Shown piece after piece: positions 6,502 to 14,209 of a stretch of 18,242 nt of DNA. The position numbers and the translations under genes were made by a program. A model generated the notes under the pieces. The model was not told the DNA's origin. It saw only the letters and a program-made list of their open reading frames with translations, and did no database searches. The DNA comes from Spirochaetaceae bacterium UBA6089 (GTDB lineage Bacteria; Spirochaetota; Spirochaetia; Treponematales; Rectinemataceae). Location: assembly GCA_002435985.1 (NCBI GenBank), contig DIXD01000044.1, positions 1 to 18,242 of the forward strand, in the 5' to 3' direction. Numbering within the stretch: position 1 is the first letter of the stretch; each line of letters begins with the position of its first letter.

Positions 6502-6519
6502 CGCGCATAGGAGCCCGGA

Positions 6520-7122
6520 TTGAAAGAACTCACTGCACGACAGAAAGAGATTCTCAATTTCATCCACGAATACCTTCACGACAATAGCTATCCGCCGACA
6601 GTGAGGGAGACGGCTCGCGCCTTCTCTATCTCAGTCAAAGGCGCCTATGACCACCTCAAGGCCCTCGAAAGAAAAGGCTACATCAAGACTTCCGAAAAAC
6701 GTTCGCGCGCGATCGAGCTCGTGACCCCGCCCGAGAGCGATATGCCTGTCGTCCAAATTCCGCTCTTGGGGGAAATAGCTGCAGGGCGGCCGATCTTCGC
6801 GGACGAGAATTTCGAGCGCACGGTTGCGATCCCTGCGGATATCATTACGAACCGGGTACCGCACTTCGCCCTCCATGTGAAGGGCGACAGCATGATCGGC
6901 GCAGGAATCCTCTCGGGCGACATCGCCATCATCGAGCAGTCGGAGACAGCCAAGAACGGCGACATCGTCGTGGCCCTCCTCGAAGAAACCGTCACGCTCA
7001 AGCGCTTTTTCATCGAGAACAACCGCTACAGACTCCAGGCAGAAAACCCCCACTACGCGCCGATCTATACACAGGACCTGAGGATCCTCGGCAAACTCCG
7101 CGGCATTTATAGGAGCTACTGA
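6520..7122 (+). CDS. lexA: LexA repressor (SOS response)
   Basis: LexA represses DNA-damage genes and self-cleaves when stimulated by RecA-ssDNA filaments. The 200-aa product has an N-terminal winged helix-turn-helix (PPTVRETARAFSISVKGAYDHLKALERKGYIK, about 25-57). Its C-terminal S24 peptidase domain has an Ala88-Gly89 cleavage site (EIAAGRP), catalytic Ser124 (KGDSMIGAGI) and Lys161 (TVTLKRFF). All autoproteolysis residues are intact. The recognition-helix region SISVKGAYDHLK departs from the Firmicute and Proteobacterial forms, so its operator is probably different too. Start is TTG 6520 with AGGAG (6509-6513) 6 nt upstream. It runs almost directly into holA. Confidence 0.96.
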   Translation: MKELTARQKEILNFIHEYLHDNSYPPTVRETARAFSISVKGAYDHLKALERKGYIKTSEKRSRAIELVTPPESDMPVVQIPLLGEIAAGRPIFADENFERTVAIPADIITNRVPHFALHVKGDSMIGAGILSGDIAIIEQSETAKNGDIVVALLEETVTLKRFFIENNRYRLQAENPHYAPIYTQDLRILGKLRGIYRSY

Positions 7123-7126
7123 ACTC

Positions 7127-8167
7127 ATGGCCCAGCCGCGCGTGCCTCCTGTATGGATTCTTGCAGGACCGGAAATCGGTCTCAAAGAAGCCTTTGTCGC
7201 CGACATGGTCAAGCATGTACCCTCGCCACAGGGAGAAGAGCCCGAAATTCACCGCATGTATGCAGGCGACAGTGCTCCGTCCGAGGCGATTGCGCTTCTT
7301 CAGAACGGTTCGCTCTTCTCGCCATGGGTCATCGTAGAGTTTCGCAATGCGGAGCAAGTAAGCCAAAAAGCAGACATAGACGCCCTCGTGCGCTACTGCG
7401 CTGCGCCTGCCGAACAGACCATACTCTTTCTCGAGACCGAAGAGTTTTCGCTGCACAAGGCCATCGAAAAAGCCGTTTCCCCCTCGTGCCGCAAGACCTT
7501 CTTCGAACTCTTCGAGAATCAACTTGCCGACTGGGTGAGGCATGAACTCGCGCAGTCGGAGCTCACGCTCGACGAGGATGCGCTCGAATCGCTCCTCGAG
7601 CTTGTGCCCCACGACACCGCGTCGCTCAGGGCAGCCTGCCTTATTCTGAGCTCGAGTTTTCCTCGCGGCAGCGCGCTCTCCACGAACGATGTGGAAGCCG
7701 CCATCCTGCGCTCCAAGCCGGAGGATGCCTTCACGCTCTTCGAAAGAATCGGACAGGGAGAGCTTTCGCTTTCGCTCGAGGTGCTCGACAGTGTGCTCGA
7801 CTCGCGGCGCGGCGATGCTAACCAGATCATCGCCGCCCTCGTCTGGAGCTTTAGAAGGCTTCAGCGCATCGGCGAGGCCGTCGCGCGGGGTGAACGGTTC
7901 GAAGACATATGTCTGCGCGAGCAGGCGCGCTCAAAGACCGTACAGCGCCAGCTCCGCGCCGCGCTTCAGCGCTACCAGCCGGAGGACTGCAAGCGAATCA
8001 TTGTCGGGCTCTCCGAGACCGAAGCGGCCATCCGCGGGCCTCTGGGCTCTGCCTTCGACCGCCAATTGCTGCATCTGCTCATAACCTCTATAATCACCGA
8101 AAAAGGGCAGGGACTTGCGACCGCCGGATGGAGCGAGCAGGGAATCTATCCGCAATTCATAATGTAG
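7127..8167 (+). CDS. holA: DNA polymerase III subunit delta (clamp loader)
   Basis: The delta subunit opens the beta sliding clamp within the clamp-loader complex. The 346-aa size is typical. Family pattern includes the N-terminal P-loop-like but nucleotide-free core (VWILAGPEIGLKEAFVADMV), and a C-terminal collar domain with NQIIAALVWSFRRLQRIGEA, followed by YQPEDCKRIIVGLSETEAAIRG and FDRQLLHLLITSI. HolA is poorly conserved, so the call rests on overall pattern rather than catalytic motifs. ATG 7127 starts 4 bp after the lexA stop, with AGGAG about 11 nt upstream inside the end of lexA. Almost certainly co-transcribed with lexA; such coupling would place a replisome subunit under SOS control. 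Confidence 0.82.
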   Translation: MAQPRVPPVWILAGPEIGLKEAFVADMVKHVPSPQGEEPEIHRMYAGDSAPSEAIALLQNGSLFSPWVIVEFRNAEQVSQKADIDALVRYCAAPAEQTILFLETEEFSLHKAIEKAVSPSCRKTFFELFENQLADWVRHELAQSELTLDEDALESLLELVPHDTASLRAACLILSSSFPRGSALSTNDVEAAILRSKPEDAFTLFERIGQGELSLSLEVLDSVLDSRRGDANQIIAALVWSFRRLQRIGEAVARGERFEDICLREQARSKTVQRQLRAALQRYQPEDCKRIIVGLSETEAAIRGPLGSAFDRQLLHLLITSIITEKGQGLATAGWSEQGIYPQFIM

Positions 8168-8175
8168 GACAATGT

Positions 8176-9354
8176 ATGCCACAAACAGTCAGGACGATTC
8201 AGCTTGGCGAACGGACGATCATCCTCGTCGGAACCGCCCACATCTCGAAAGAGAGCATCGAAGAAGCCAAAGAGACCATCCGCCGTGAACAGCCGCAGCG
8301 CGTGTGCGTCGAAATCGACATGGGGCGGTATCAGTCGATTCGCCAAGACAGCCGTTGGCAAGACCTCGACATCATCAAGGTGCTCAAAGAAGGAAAGGGC
8401 TTTCTCTTGCTGGCCAACCTCGCGCTCGCGGGCTTCCAGAAGCGTCTCGGCGCAAACCTCGGCACAAAGCCTGGAGAAGAGATGCTGGCTGCCATTCAGA
8501 CAGCCGAAGAGCTTGGCGTGCCCTGGTCCCCGATCGATCGCGACGTGCAGATTACGCTCAAGCGAGCGTGGGCAAAGTCCAATCTCTGGAACAAGTCGAA
8601 GCTGCTCGCGAGCCTCATCGAGTCTGCCTTCTCGCGCGAAAAGCTGAGCGAGGACGACCTCGAAAAATTAAAAGAAGGCACTGAACTCGAACAGATGATG
8701 AACGAGATGGCCAAATTCCTGCCTTCGGTCAAGGAGGTGCTCATCGATGAGCGCGACCGATACCTCGCCACGAAGATTTTTTTGTGTACGGAACAGAACA
8801 TAGTGGCCGTCGTGGGCGCCGGCCATATGAACGGCATCGAGCTCTGGCTCGAAAAGCTGGCACGCGGCGAAGCGGCCGCCGATGTGTCGGACATAGAGAG
8901 CCTTCCCAAGTCCGGATGGTTCGCGAAGTCTGCGGGGTGGCTCATTCCCCTTCTCATCGTCGCGCTGATCGTGATAGGATTTTTTCGTTCCGGTACCCAG
9001 GCAAGCCTTGCCATGATCCTGCGCTGGGTGCTGCTGAACGGCTCGCTGTCGGCACTCGGCGCCACCCTTTGCCTTGCGCACCCTGTGACAATTCTGGCCT
9101 CGTTTGCCTTAGCCCCGCTCGCCACGTTGAATCCCTTGTTGGCGATCGGCCTATTCTCCGCGATCATCGAAGCCTACTTTCGCAAGCCCACTGTCCGCGA
9201 CGCCGAAACCCTCGCAGACGATGTGATGAGCATCAAAGGCTTCTACAAAAACCGCATCACGCACATCCTCCTCGTGTTCTTTCTGTCGAGCATCGGTGGA
9301 ATGATCGGCAATTTCATCGCCCTTCCGGTTTTGGCATCGAGGGCGATAGGATAG
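8176..9354 (+). CDS. TraB/PrgY-family membrane protein
   Basis: A 392-aa member of the TraB family, related to enterococcal pheromone-shutdown proteins TraB/PrgY and to the Tiki-like putative metalloprotease superfamily. The soluble N-terminal domain (about 1-250) shows the paired motifs VGTAHIS (18-24) and GAGHMNG (214-220), with CVEID between them. The C-terminal part has hydrophobic segments at about 253-272, 278-335 (two or three passes) and 362-388, so it is membrane-anchored. The true role in bacteria without pheromone plasmids is not established. ATG 8176 follows the holA stop by 8 bp; AGGAC overlapping that stop is the likely ribosome-binding site. A longer frame reaching back to 7909 overlaps holA and is rejected. 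Probably translated from the lexA-holA transcript. Confidence 0.88.
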   Translation: MPQTVRTIQLGERTIILVGTAHISKESIEEAKETIRREQPQRVCVEIDMGRYQSIRQDSRWQDLDIIKVLKEGKGFLLLANLALAGFQKRLGANLGTKPGEEMLAAIQTAEELGVPWSPIDRDVQITLKRAWAKSNLWNKSKLLASLIESAFSREKLSEDDLEKLKEGTELEQMMNEMAKFLPSVKEVLIDERDRYLATKIFLCTEQNIVAVVGAGHMNGIELWLEKLARGEAAADVSDIESLPKSGWFAKSAGWLIPLLIVALIVIGFFRSGTQASLAMILRWVLLNGSLSALGATLCLAHPVTILASFALAPLATLNPLLAIGLFSAIIEAYFRKPTVRDAETLADDVMSIKGFYKNRITHILLVFFLSSIGGMIGNFIALPVLASRAIG

Positions 9355-9368
9355 CAGGCGGCCGAACC

Positions 9369-9404
9369 ATGCTGCGCGGCCGCGCCACGCTGGGCGGTCG
9401 TGCC
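9369..9404. repeat. Degenerate 18-bp tandem duplication between convergent genes
   Basis: Two adjacent 18-nt units (9369-9386 and 9387-9404), both with a GC-rich C-T-G core and ending GCC, agree at most positions. A third, longer and more diverged copy may follow to about 9436. They occupy the 107-bp gap between traB and the pyrophosphatase gene; no clear intrinsic terminator was found in that gap for either gene. Confidence 0.45.
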
Positions 9405-9461
9405 ACCCTGTGTAGCGCCCCACGCTGCGCTGTGCCTCTCTCGGTGTAATCCGGATGTAGT

Positions 9462-11114
9462 TCAGCTCAGAGCGGCTTGAACCATCTCCGTCAGCGCCGG
9501 CATGAGCTGTTTCTTGCGCGAGAGCACATCCTTCAGTATATAGATTCCCGGCTGCTGCACCGGATAATTCAGATACGAGTAGAATTCGCGCTCGGCATCG
9601 ATGTAGAGCAGGCTCTCGAGCTTCGTGATGTCCGTGGCCATGAGCGCCGCTAGGTATGTCCCCGTCTCTTTGCGTAGCTGCGCAAGCCCCTGGAGCACTT
9701 CTTCCTGTCGGGCGAGCAGCTCCTGCGAATTCGTGAGCTCGATCTGGCTCACGGTGAGTTTCTTCCCCTGAACTTCGTACTCCTTGCGGTCCATCCGCAA
9801 AAGCTGGTCGATTGGAAACCGTGCGGCGAGCGACGCCGACGCCATGATGTCGCGCCCCAGTTCCTCAATCGAAAGATCGGTGATGCTCGCAAGATAATCC
9901 GCCATTTCGCTGTCCGTGTCCGTGGTGGTCGTGGATTTCAGCACCAGAGTGTCCGAGAGGATGCCGCAGAGCAGAATCGAGGCGATGCTCCGGTCGAGCG
10001 GTGTCCTCGTCTCACGGTACATCGACGTCACGATGGTGCTGGTCGAGCCGACCACACGGTTGATAAAGGTGATGGGATAGGCCGTGGAAAAGGTTCCTAT
10101 ACGATGATGGTCGATCACCTCGAGGATGTGGTAATTCTGAATGCCGTCGACGGCCTGGGCAAATTCATGGTGGTCCACAAGGATGAGCTCGATGTTCGGG
10201 TCGCGGATGAGGTCGCCCTCGGTGAGAAGGCCCAAAACTCTGTCATGCTCATCCACGATGGGCACCGCGCGTGCCGCCGATTCGGAAATCGCGTGTTTCG
10301 CCGTCTTCATGAGGTCGCGGGCCCCCAGCGGTTTCACCGAGGTGTCCGCCACGCTCATGACCGGCGTCGAATACAGGGCAAGCAACGACGTCGAGGAAGT
10401 ATCGTATGGAGAAATAAGGACAGCCACGCCCCTAGATTCGGCGAGCCTCGCGATCTCTTTTGAGGGAATGAAGCCGTTCGTGATGATGAGCGCGCGCACG
10501 CCCGCCTCGATGGCGATGCGCATGACCTCCTCGCGGTCGCCGACGAGCACGACTTTGTTATGCGCAGGCTCGGCACAGATGTAGTCCTTAAATCGCTTGT
10601 CCGACAAAGAGGCAACGACAATGAGGCCGTTGAACCCCACATCGAGATCGTTCGCGACCAGAGGCTGAGCCTTGATCGTCTCGATCAGGTGTCGTATCGA
10701 TGTGGGGATGACCGCTTTGCGGTGGGGATTTATCTTCGCCAGAATGTTCTTCGCAAAGGAATTGTAGTAAAAGAGACCTCTGTAGCGTCCTTCGTTGTCG
10801 ACGATGGGCATAACCTGTCGCGGCGACTGTTCGAGAAGCGAGAGTGCCTCCCAGAGCGGCGTGTTCTCCGCAAGCGTGGACGGCGGTCCGTCGATATAGT
10901 ACTCGGTTTTTGGAATGAGATCGGGAATGAACTCCGGCAGCGCCACGCCGAAGCGCTGAAAAATATACTCCGTTTGGGGGTTCACTGCACCGGCGCGTGC
11001 TGCTTTGGCATGCGAGAGCCCCTGCGCGCGTTTGAGCGCAGCGTAGGCAGTCGCGGCGACCACCGAGTCGGTGTCGGGATTCTTATGGCCGATAACATAG
11101 ACCGTTTTCGACAT
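9462..11114 (-). CDS. ppaC: Manganese-dependent (family II) inorganic pyrophosphatase with CBS and DRTGG regulatory insert
   Basis: Hydrolyses PPi to phosphate, pulling biosynthetic reactions forward. At 550 aa it is much longer than plain family II enzymes (about 310 aa) because a regulatory insert splits the DHH domain. The N-terminal metal motif VIGHKNPDTDS has His10, Asp14 and Asp16. CBS motif 1 lies at about 70-130, a DRTGG domain at about 135-245 and CBS motif 2 at about 250-305. The DHH core resumes with VDHHEF (Asp314-His316) and IDHHRIG (from 335), and the DHHA2 domain ends with the substrate-binding SRKKQ near the C-terminus. In characterised CBS-PPases adenine nucleotides and diadenosine polyphosphates control activity through this insert. 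ATG has AAAGGAG upstream, overlapping the end of the alpha-galactosidase gene 12 bp away; the two are likely one operon. Confidence 0.95.
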   Translation of the reverse strand: MSKTVYVIGHKNPDTDSVVAATAYAALKRAQGLSHAKAARAGAVNPQTEYIFQRFGVALPEFIPDLIPKTEYYIDGPPSTLAENTPLWEALSLLEQSPRQVMPIVDNEGRYRGLFYYNSFAKNILAKINPHRKAVIPTSIRHLIETIKAQPLVANDLDVGFNGLIVVASLSDKRFKDYICAEPAHNKVVLVGDREEVMRIAIEAGVRALIITNGFIPSKEIARLAESRGVAVLISPYDTSSTSLLALYSTPVMSVADTSVKPLGARDLMKTAKHAISESAARAVPIVDEHDRVLGLLTEGDLIRDPNIELILVDHHEFAQAVDGIQNYHILEVIDHHRIGTFSTAYPITFINRVVGSTSTIVTSMYRETRTPLDRSIASILLCGILSDTLVLKSTTTTDTDSEMADYLASITDLSIEELGRDIMASASLAARFPIDQLLRMDRKEYEVQGKKLTVSQIELTNSQELLARQEEVLQGLAQLRKETGTYLAALMATDITKLESLLYIDAEREFYSYLNYPVQQPGIYILKDVLSRKKQLMPALTEMVQAALS

Positions 11115-11126
11115 GGCTGCTCCTTT

Positions 11127-13235
11127 CTATGCTCCAAAGATCAAAAGAGAATGCCTGGGCAGGGGCACGGCGGCCGATGGCCGGACCGATTCGCCGTCAG
11201 CGTCGACATCGGGCGATGCCGACGCGCCGGGCGCTCCACTCAACATGAACATACCTTCTCTGTCGGAGAGATTGATGCCCCCGTACATTGTCTGGTCCCT
11301 GCTGAAGAAGTGATAGACATCGCGGACGCGGAGGTCGCTTCGCTCTACACCGAATTCCTTTCCTTCCAGCCGCCCGTACCAGTCGATGAGCTGCTGTGTG
11401 AATGCTTCTTCGCCGAGCCGGTCGGACGGAAGGGGTGACCTGCCGAAGCTCGCAGGATCGTCGGAGCTCATAATCTGCGAGCCGAACATGGCCGCCACCA
11501 TGCCGACCAGGAACTTTTCGGTATCCCTGAGGCTTGTGCGCTCGGTGCGACAAAAAATAACATCGGGATCGCAGAGCAAAAGCGTCTTGTTCAAAAGGGA
11601 GCGTCCGATGCTGCCCTGCATATTGATCTTCGCCGAAGGGCGCCCTTGGTGGCCGATGAGCTTTGCCTGGGTCCATTCCCAGTGTTCGCGGGTATCGGCA
11701 CCCGAGCGCATGAGGGGCATGAAGGGCGCGGTCGATTCGATCGGCGCACCACACGAAAGAAAGGCGACGGGGCTGCCGTCGCGAGCACGCGAGTATTCGA
11801 GAATCCGGCCCAAGATGCGCGCATAGTGCAGCCATGCGCCTCCTTTTCTGCCGGCAAAAGCCCCCCGCAGAAGTCCTGCATACAAGAAATCGAGCTTGAG
11901 GTAGCGGTAGCCCCAGGTGTTCACCACAGTATCGAAGAGCTCCACGAGGTAGGCCTCGACTTCTGGAAGCGAAAGATCGAGTGCCCATACCTCGCCGCCC
12001 CAGTTTGGATTCCAGCCAGCCTTCACCGGAGCACCGCGCGTATCGCGCAGAATCCAGTCGGGATGATCTTTGGCGACATTCGAGCCGGGCATAAGGAGGA
12101 AAGGAGCGATCCAGATGCCGGGGATGAGACCCTGCTCTCGGATCTTCCACGCTATCCGCGCCATGCCGTCGGGAAATTTTTCGGGATGCGGCTGCCAATC
12201 GCCCACAGCCCGTTCCCAGCCATCGTCTATCTGAAATACTGCAGGGCGTCCGCGTTCAATGAAATATGCATTCACGATATTGCCGTTTGTCGTTATCGCT
12301 TCGAGATCCTCGCCGATAATGCGTGCATCGATGGCGGTGTAGTGGTTATACCACGAGGCATAGCCGCCGATGAAACCCTCAAAGGGTGCTGAGGACGACA
12401 GGGCCATGGCTGTCTTGTCCGCTGTGGCCCTTTCGCCTGCTGCGGCCCCGGACACGAGCCAGCGAAGATCATCGAAGCGCCGCCCCGAGCCCCAGAGCCG
12501 GCCCAGTCTATCCTTGAGCGCAAAATAATCAGGCGCAATGAGCACTGCGATACGCGCGATAATCTCGCCGCGCGCAAACGAAGCACCCTCTGCATAGGCA
12601 AAAATCCGCACGGTACTGCCCCGCAAAAGAAAGCTGAGGGGCGGAAGGTAGATATCTGGTACCTCCTGTGCAATCCTAGTGTGGCTCGGGGAGGCCTGTG
12701 CGCCCCGGGCGCTCTGCTCCGCACCAGGGATGGCACCCCATTCAGAACGGGCAGTGCCCGGATAGCGCCCTCCCGCATAGCGTTCCACGTTGTCCGACAC
12801 GAGCACGAGCCTGAGGCCACCTACCCGCAGCCCGAGTAAAAAATGCGAAATGTAGTCGTGCCGACGGCAGAAGCGCCGCGCCCGCTGCCGCAGCGCCACC
12901 TCCGCGGGATGGTCCACGAACAGATTCAGTGTGCGTTTGTAGAAGGCGCGGCGCGGCCTCTCCCTGCCCGCCAGTTCCCCAGCAAACGACCAAGACTGCC
13001 AGCCGTTGACCAGCACAAAGCGCGAACGCGGCTCCTGCAGCTTCGACGCCTGCACTCCGGATGCCGCCTCGGCCTTTCGGCACTCGTCCCCAAGAGCGTG
13101 ACAGAGAGCGCTCACCTCGAATTCGCCGAGCTCCAGAAGCGGCCCGTCGCAGTGCACCTCCCCGCAGGCCCGGAAGAAAATCCTGAGCACATCGCCGGGA
13201 AGTCTCTGAAACGTAGCCTCGATATCTGAATTCAT
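11127..13235 (-). CDS. Alpha-galactosidase, glycoside hydrolase family 36
   Basis: Predicted retaining alpha-galactosidase acting on raffinose-type or melibiose-type galactosides, 702 aa, no signal peptide seen, so cytoplasmic. The N-terminal beta-sandwich contains NGWQSWSF (about 75-82). The TIM barrel has the GH36/clan-D pattern: FQIDDGWERAVGDW, then IPGIWIAPFL. The nucleophile is probably Asp449 in YLKLDFLYA, and the acid/base is probably Asp514 in MRSGADTREHW. A C-terminal beta-domain follows (MYGGINLSDREGMFML). The open frame extends 120 codons further upstream, but that part runs antisense through thyX. I place the start at ATG 13233-13235, which has AGGG 4 nt upstream and begins the family-like sequence. 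The substrate is inferred; other GH36 enzymes include raffinose synthases and alpha-N-acetylgalactosaminidases. Confidence 0.88.
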   Translation of the reverse strand: MNSDIEATFQRLPGDVLRIFFRACGEVHCDGPLLELGEFEVSALCHALGDECRKAEAASGVQASKLQEPRSRFVLVNGWQSWSFAGELAGRERPRRAFYKRTLNLFVDHPAEVALRQRARRFCRRHDYISHFLLGLRVGGLRLVLVSDNVERYAGGRYPGTARSEWGAIPGAEQSARGAQASPSHTRIAQEVPDIYLPPLSFLLRGSTVRIFAYAEGASFARGEIIARIAVLIAPDYFALKDRLGRLWGSGRRFDDLRWLVSGAAAGERATADKTAMALSSSAPFEGFIGGYASWYNHYTAIDARIIGEDLEAITTNGNIVNAYFIERGRPAVFQIDDGWERAVGDWQPHPEKFPDGMARIAWKIREQGLIPGIWIAPFLLMPGSNVAKDHPDWILRDTRGAPVKAGWNPNWGGEVWALDLSLPEVEAYLVELFDTVVNTWGYRYLKLDFLYAGLLRGAFAGRKGGAWLHYARILGRILEYSRARDGSPVAFLSCGAPIESTAPFMPLMRSGADTREHWEWTQAKLIGHQGRPSAKINMQGSIGRSLLNKTLLLCDPDVIFCRTERTSLRDTEKFLVGMVAAMFGSQIMSSDDPASFGRSPLPSDRLGEEAFTQQLIDWYGRLEGKEFGVERSDLRVRDVYHFFSRDQTMYGGINLSDREGMFMLSGAPGASASPDVDADGESVRPSAAVPLPRHSLLIFGA

Positions 13236-13281
13236 GGACCCTATGGTATCATGGCGCGCAAGAATGCGGGAGGTCTCCATA

Positions 13282-13310
13282 CTGTCAGCCCTCAGATTTT
13301 TTGCTACAAT
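13282..13310 (+). promoter_or_regulatory. Candidate thyX promoter predicting a leaderless transcript
   Basis: CTGTCA (13282-13287), 17-nt spacer, TACAAT (13305-13310). Initiation 7 nt after the -10 would start the RNA at the ATG of thyX (13317). No Shine-Dalgarno sequence is present in the few bases before that ATG. The geometry is the same as at hprK. Confidence 0.55.
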
Positions 13311-13316
13311 GCGCTC

Positions 13317-14180
13317 ATGGCCCATTGCATTGTTCCCGAAGCGGAAGCGATTCTCGACAAAGAGTTCCCCGTGCTCGACAAGGGCTTCGTGCGCCTTGTC
13401 GACTATCTTGGCGGAGATCGGCGCATCGTCCAGGCAGCGCGGGTCTCGTACGGCGAAGGCACGAAGAGCTACCGCGAAGATACCGCGCTCATCGATTATC
13501 TTTGGCGACACGAACACACAAGCCCCTTCGAGCAAGTCATACTCACGTTTCACGTCAAACTGCCGATCTTTGTGGCGCGACAGTGGATACGCCATCGCAC
13601 CGCGCGCGTGAACGAAATTTCCGGCCGCTACTCGATCATGCGCGACGAGTTCTTCGTGCCCGAGCCCGAAGCTCTCGCTCCGCAGAGCGAGGACAACAAG
13701 CAGGGCCGCGCCGACACCCCCTTCGATGCGGAAACCGCATCCAGGATTCAGGACATTCTGAAAGAAGGCGCCAAGCTCTCCTATGGGCGCTACAGAGAAC
13801 TGATCGATTTGGGCCTTGCGCGCGAAGTTGCGCGCATCGGCCTACCGCTGTCGCTCTACACGGAGTGGTACTGGCAGATTGACCTGCACAACCTGTTCCG
13901 CTTTCTTATGCTGAGGCTCGATTCGCACGCGCAGCGCGAAATTCGCGAGTATGCAACGGTGATGCTTGAAATAACGCGGGCGGTGGCACCCGCAGCGACG
14001 GCGAGCTTCGAGCGACACACACTGCGGGGGGTTCGCTTTTCCAGCCCCGAGATGGCAGAGCTTCGGCGAAGACTCGGTGCGGAGTCGAAGGCGGACGGCA
14101 GCGCTGCGCAAAAGCCCGCACTCTCCCAAAAAGAGCTCGAGCGCTTTGAGGAAAAGCTCAAAACCGGTCGACAGCTGTAG
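13317..14180 (+). CDS. thyX: Flavin-dependent thymidylate synthase ThyX
   Basis: Makes dTMP from dUMP using methylenetetrahydrofolate, FAD and NADPH. The 287-aa protein has the ThyX signature RHRxxxxxxxS at residues 92-102 (RHRTARVNEIS) followed by GRYSIM, and the upstream block SPFEQVILTFHVKLPIFVARQW. The flavin-site region includes LSYGRYRELIDLGLAREVARIGLPLSLYTEWYW and NLFRFLMLRLDSHAQREIREYA. A charged C-terminal tail of about 45 residues extends past the core. ATG 13317 is preferred over an in-frame ATG at 13251, because the candidate promoter lies between them and family homology begins after 13317. Divergent from the alpha-galactosidase gene, convergent with the HD-GYP gene 29 bp away. 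Confidence 0.95.
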   Translation: MAHCIVPEAEAILDKEFPVLDKGFVRLVDYLGGDRRIVQAARVSYGEGTKSYREDTALIDYLWRHEHTSPFEQVILTFHVKLPIFVARQWIRHRTARVNEISGRYSIMRDEFFVPEPEALAPQSEDNKQGRADTPFDAETASRIQDILKEGAKLSYGRYRELIDLGLAREVARIGLPLSLYTEWYWQIDLHNLFRFLMLRLDSHAQREIREYATVMLEITRAVAPAATASFERHTLRGVRFSSPEMAELRRRLGAESKADGSAAQKPALSQKELERFEEKLKTGRQL

Positions 14181-14209
14181 AAACGTAGAGTCTGCCGATA
14201 TATAGGGCG

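Noticed and set aside
7909..8175. N-terminal extension of the TraB-family protein overlapping holA
   Set aside because: It is an Arg/Ala-rich shadow of holA; the conserved protein begins at ATG 8176.
8850..8885. TGGCAC-containing sequence as a sigma-54 promoter
   Set aside because: It lies inside the traB-family coding region and lacks the TTGC element at the correct -12 spacing.
13236..13595. Upstream 120-codon extension of the alpha-galactosidase frame
   Set aside because: It runs antisense through the conserved thyX N-terminus and lacks family similarity. The ATG at 13235 has a ribosome-binding site.
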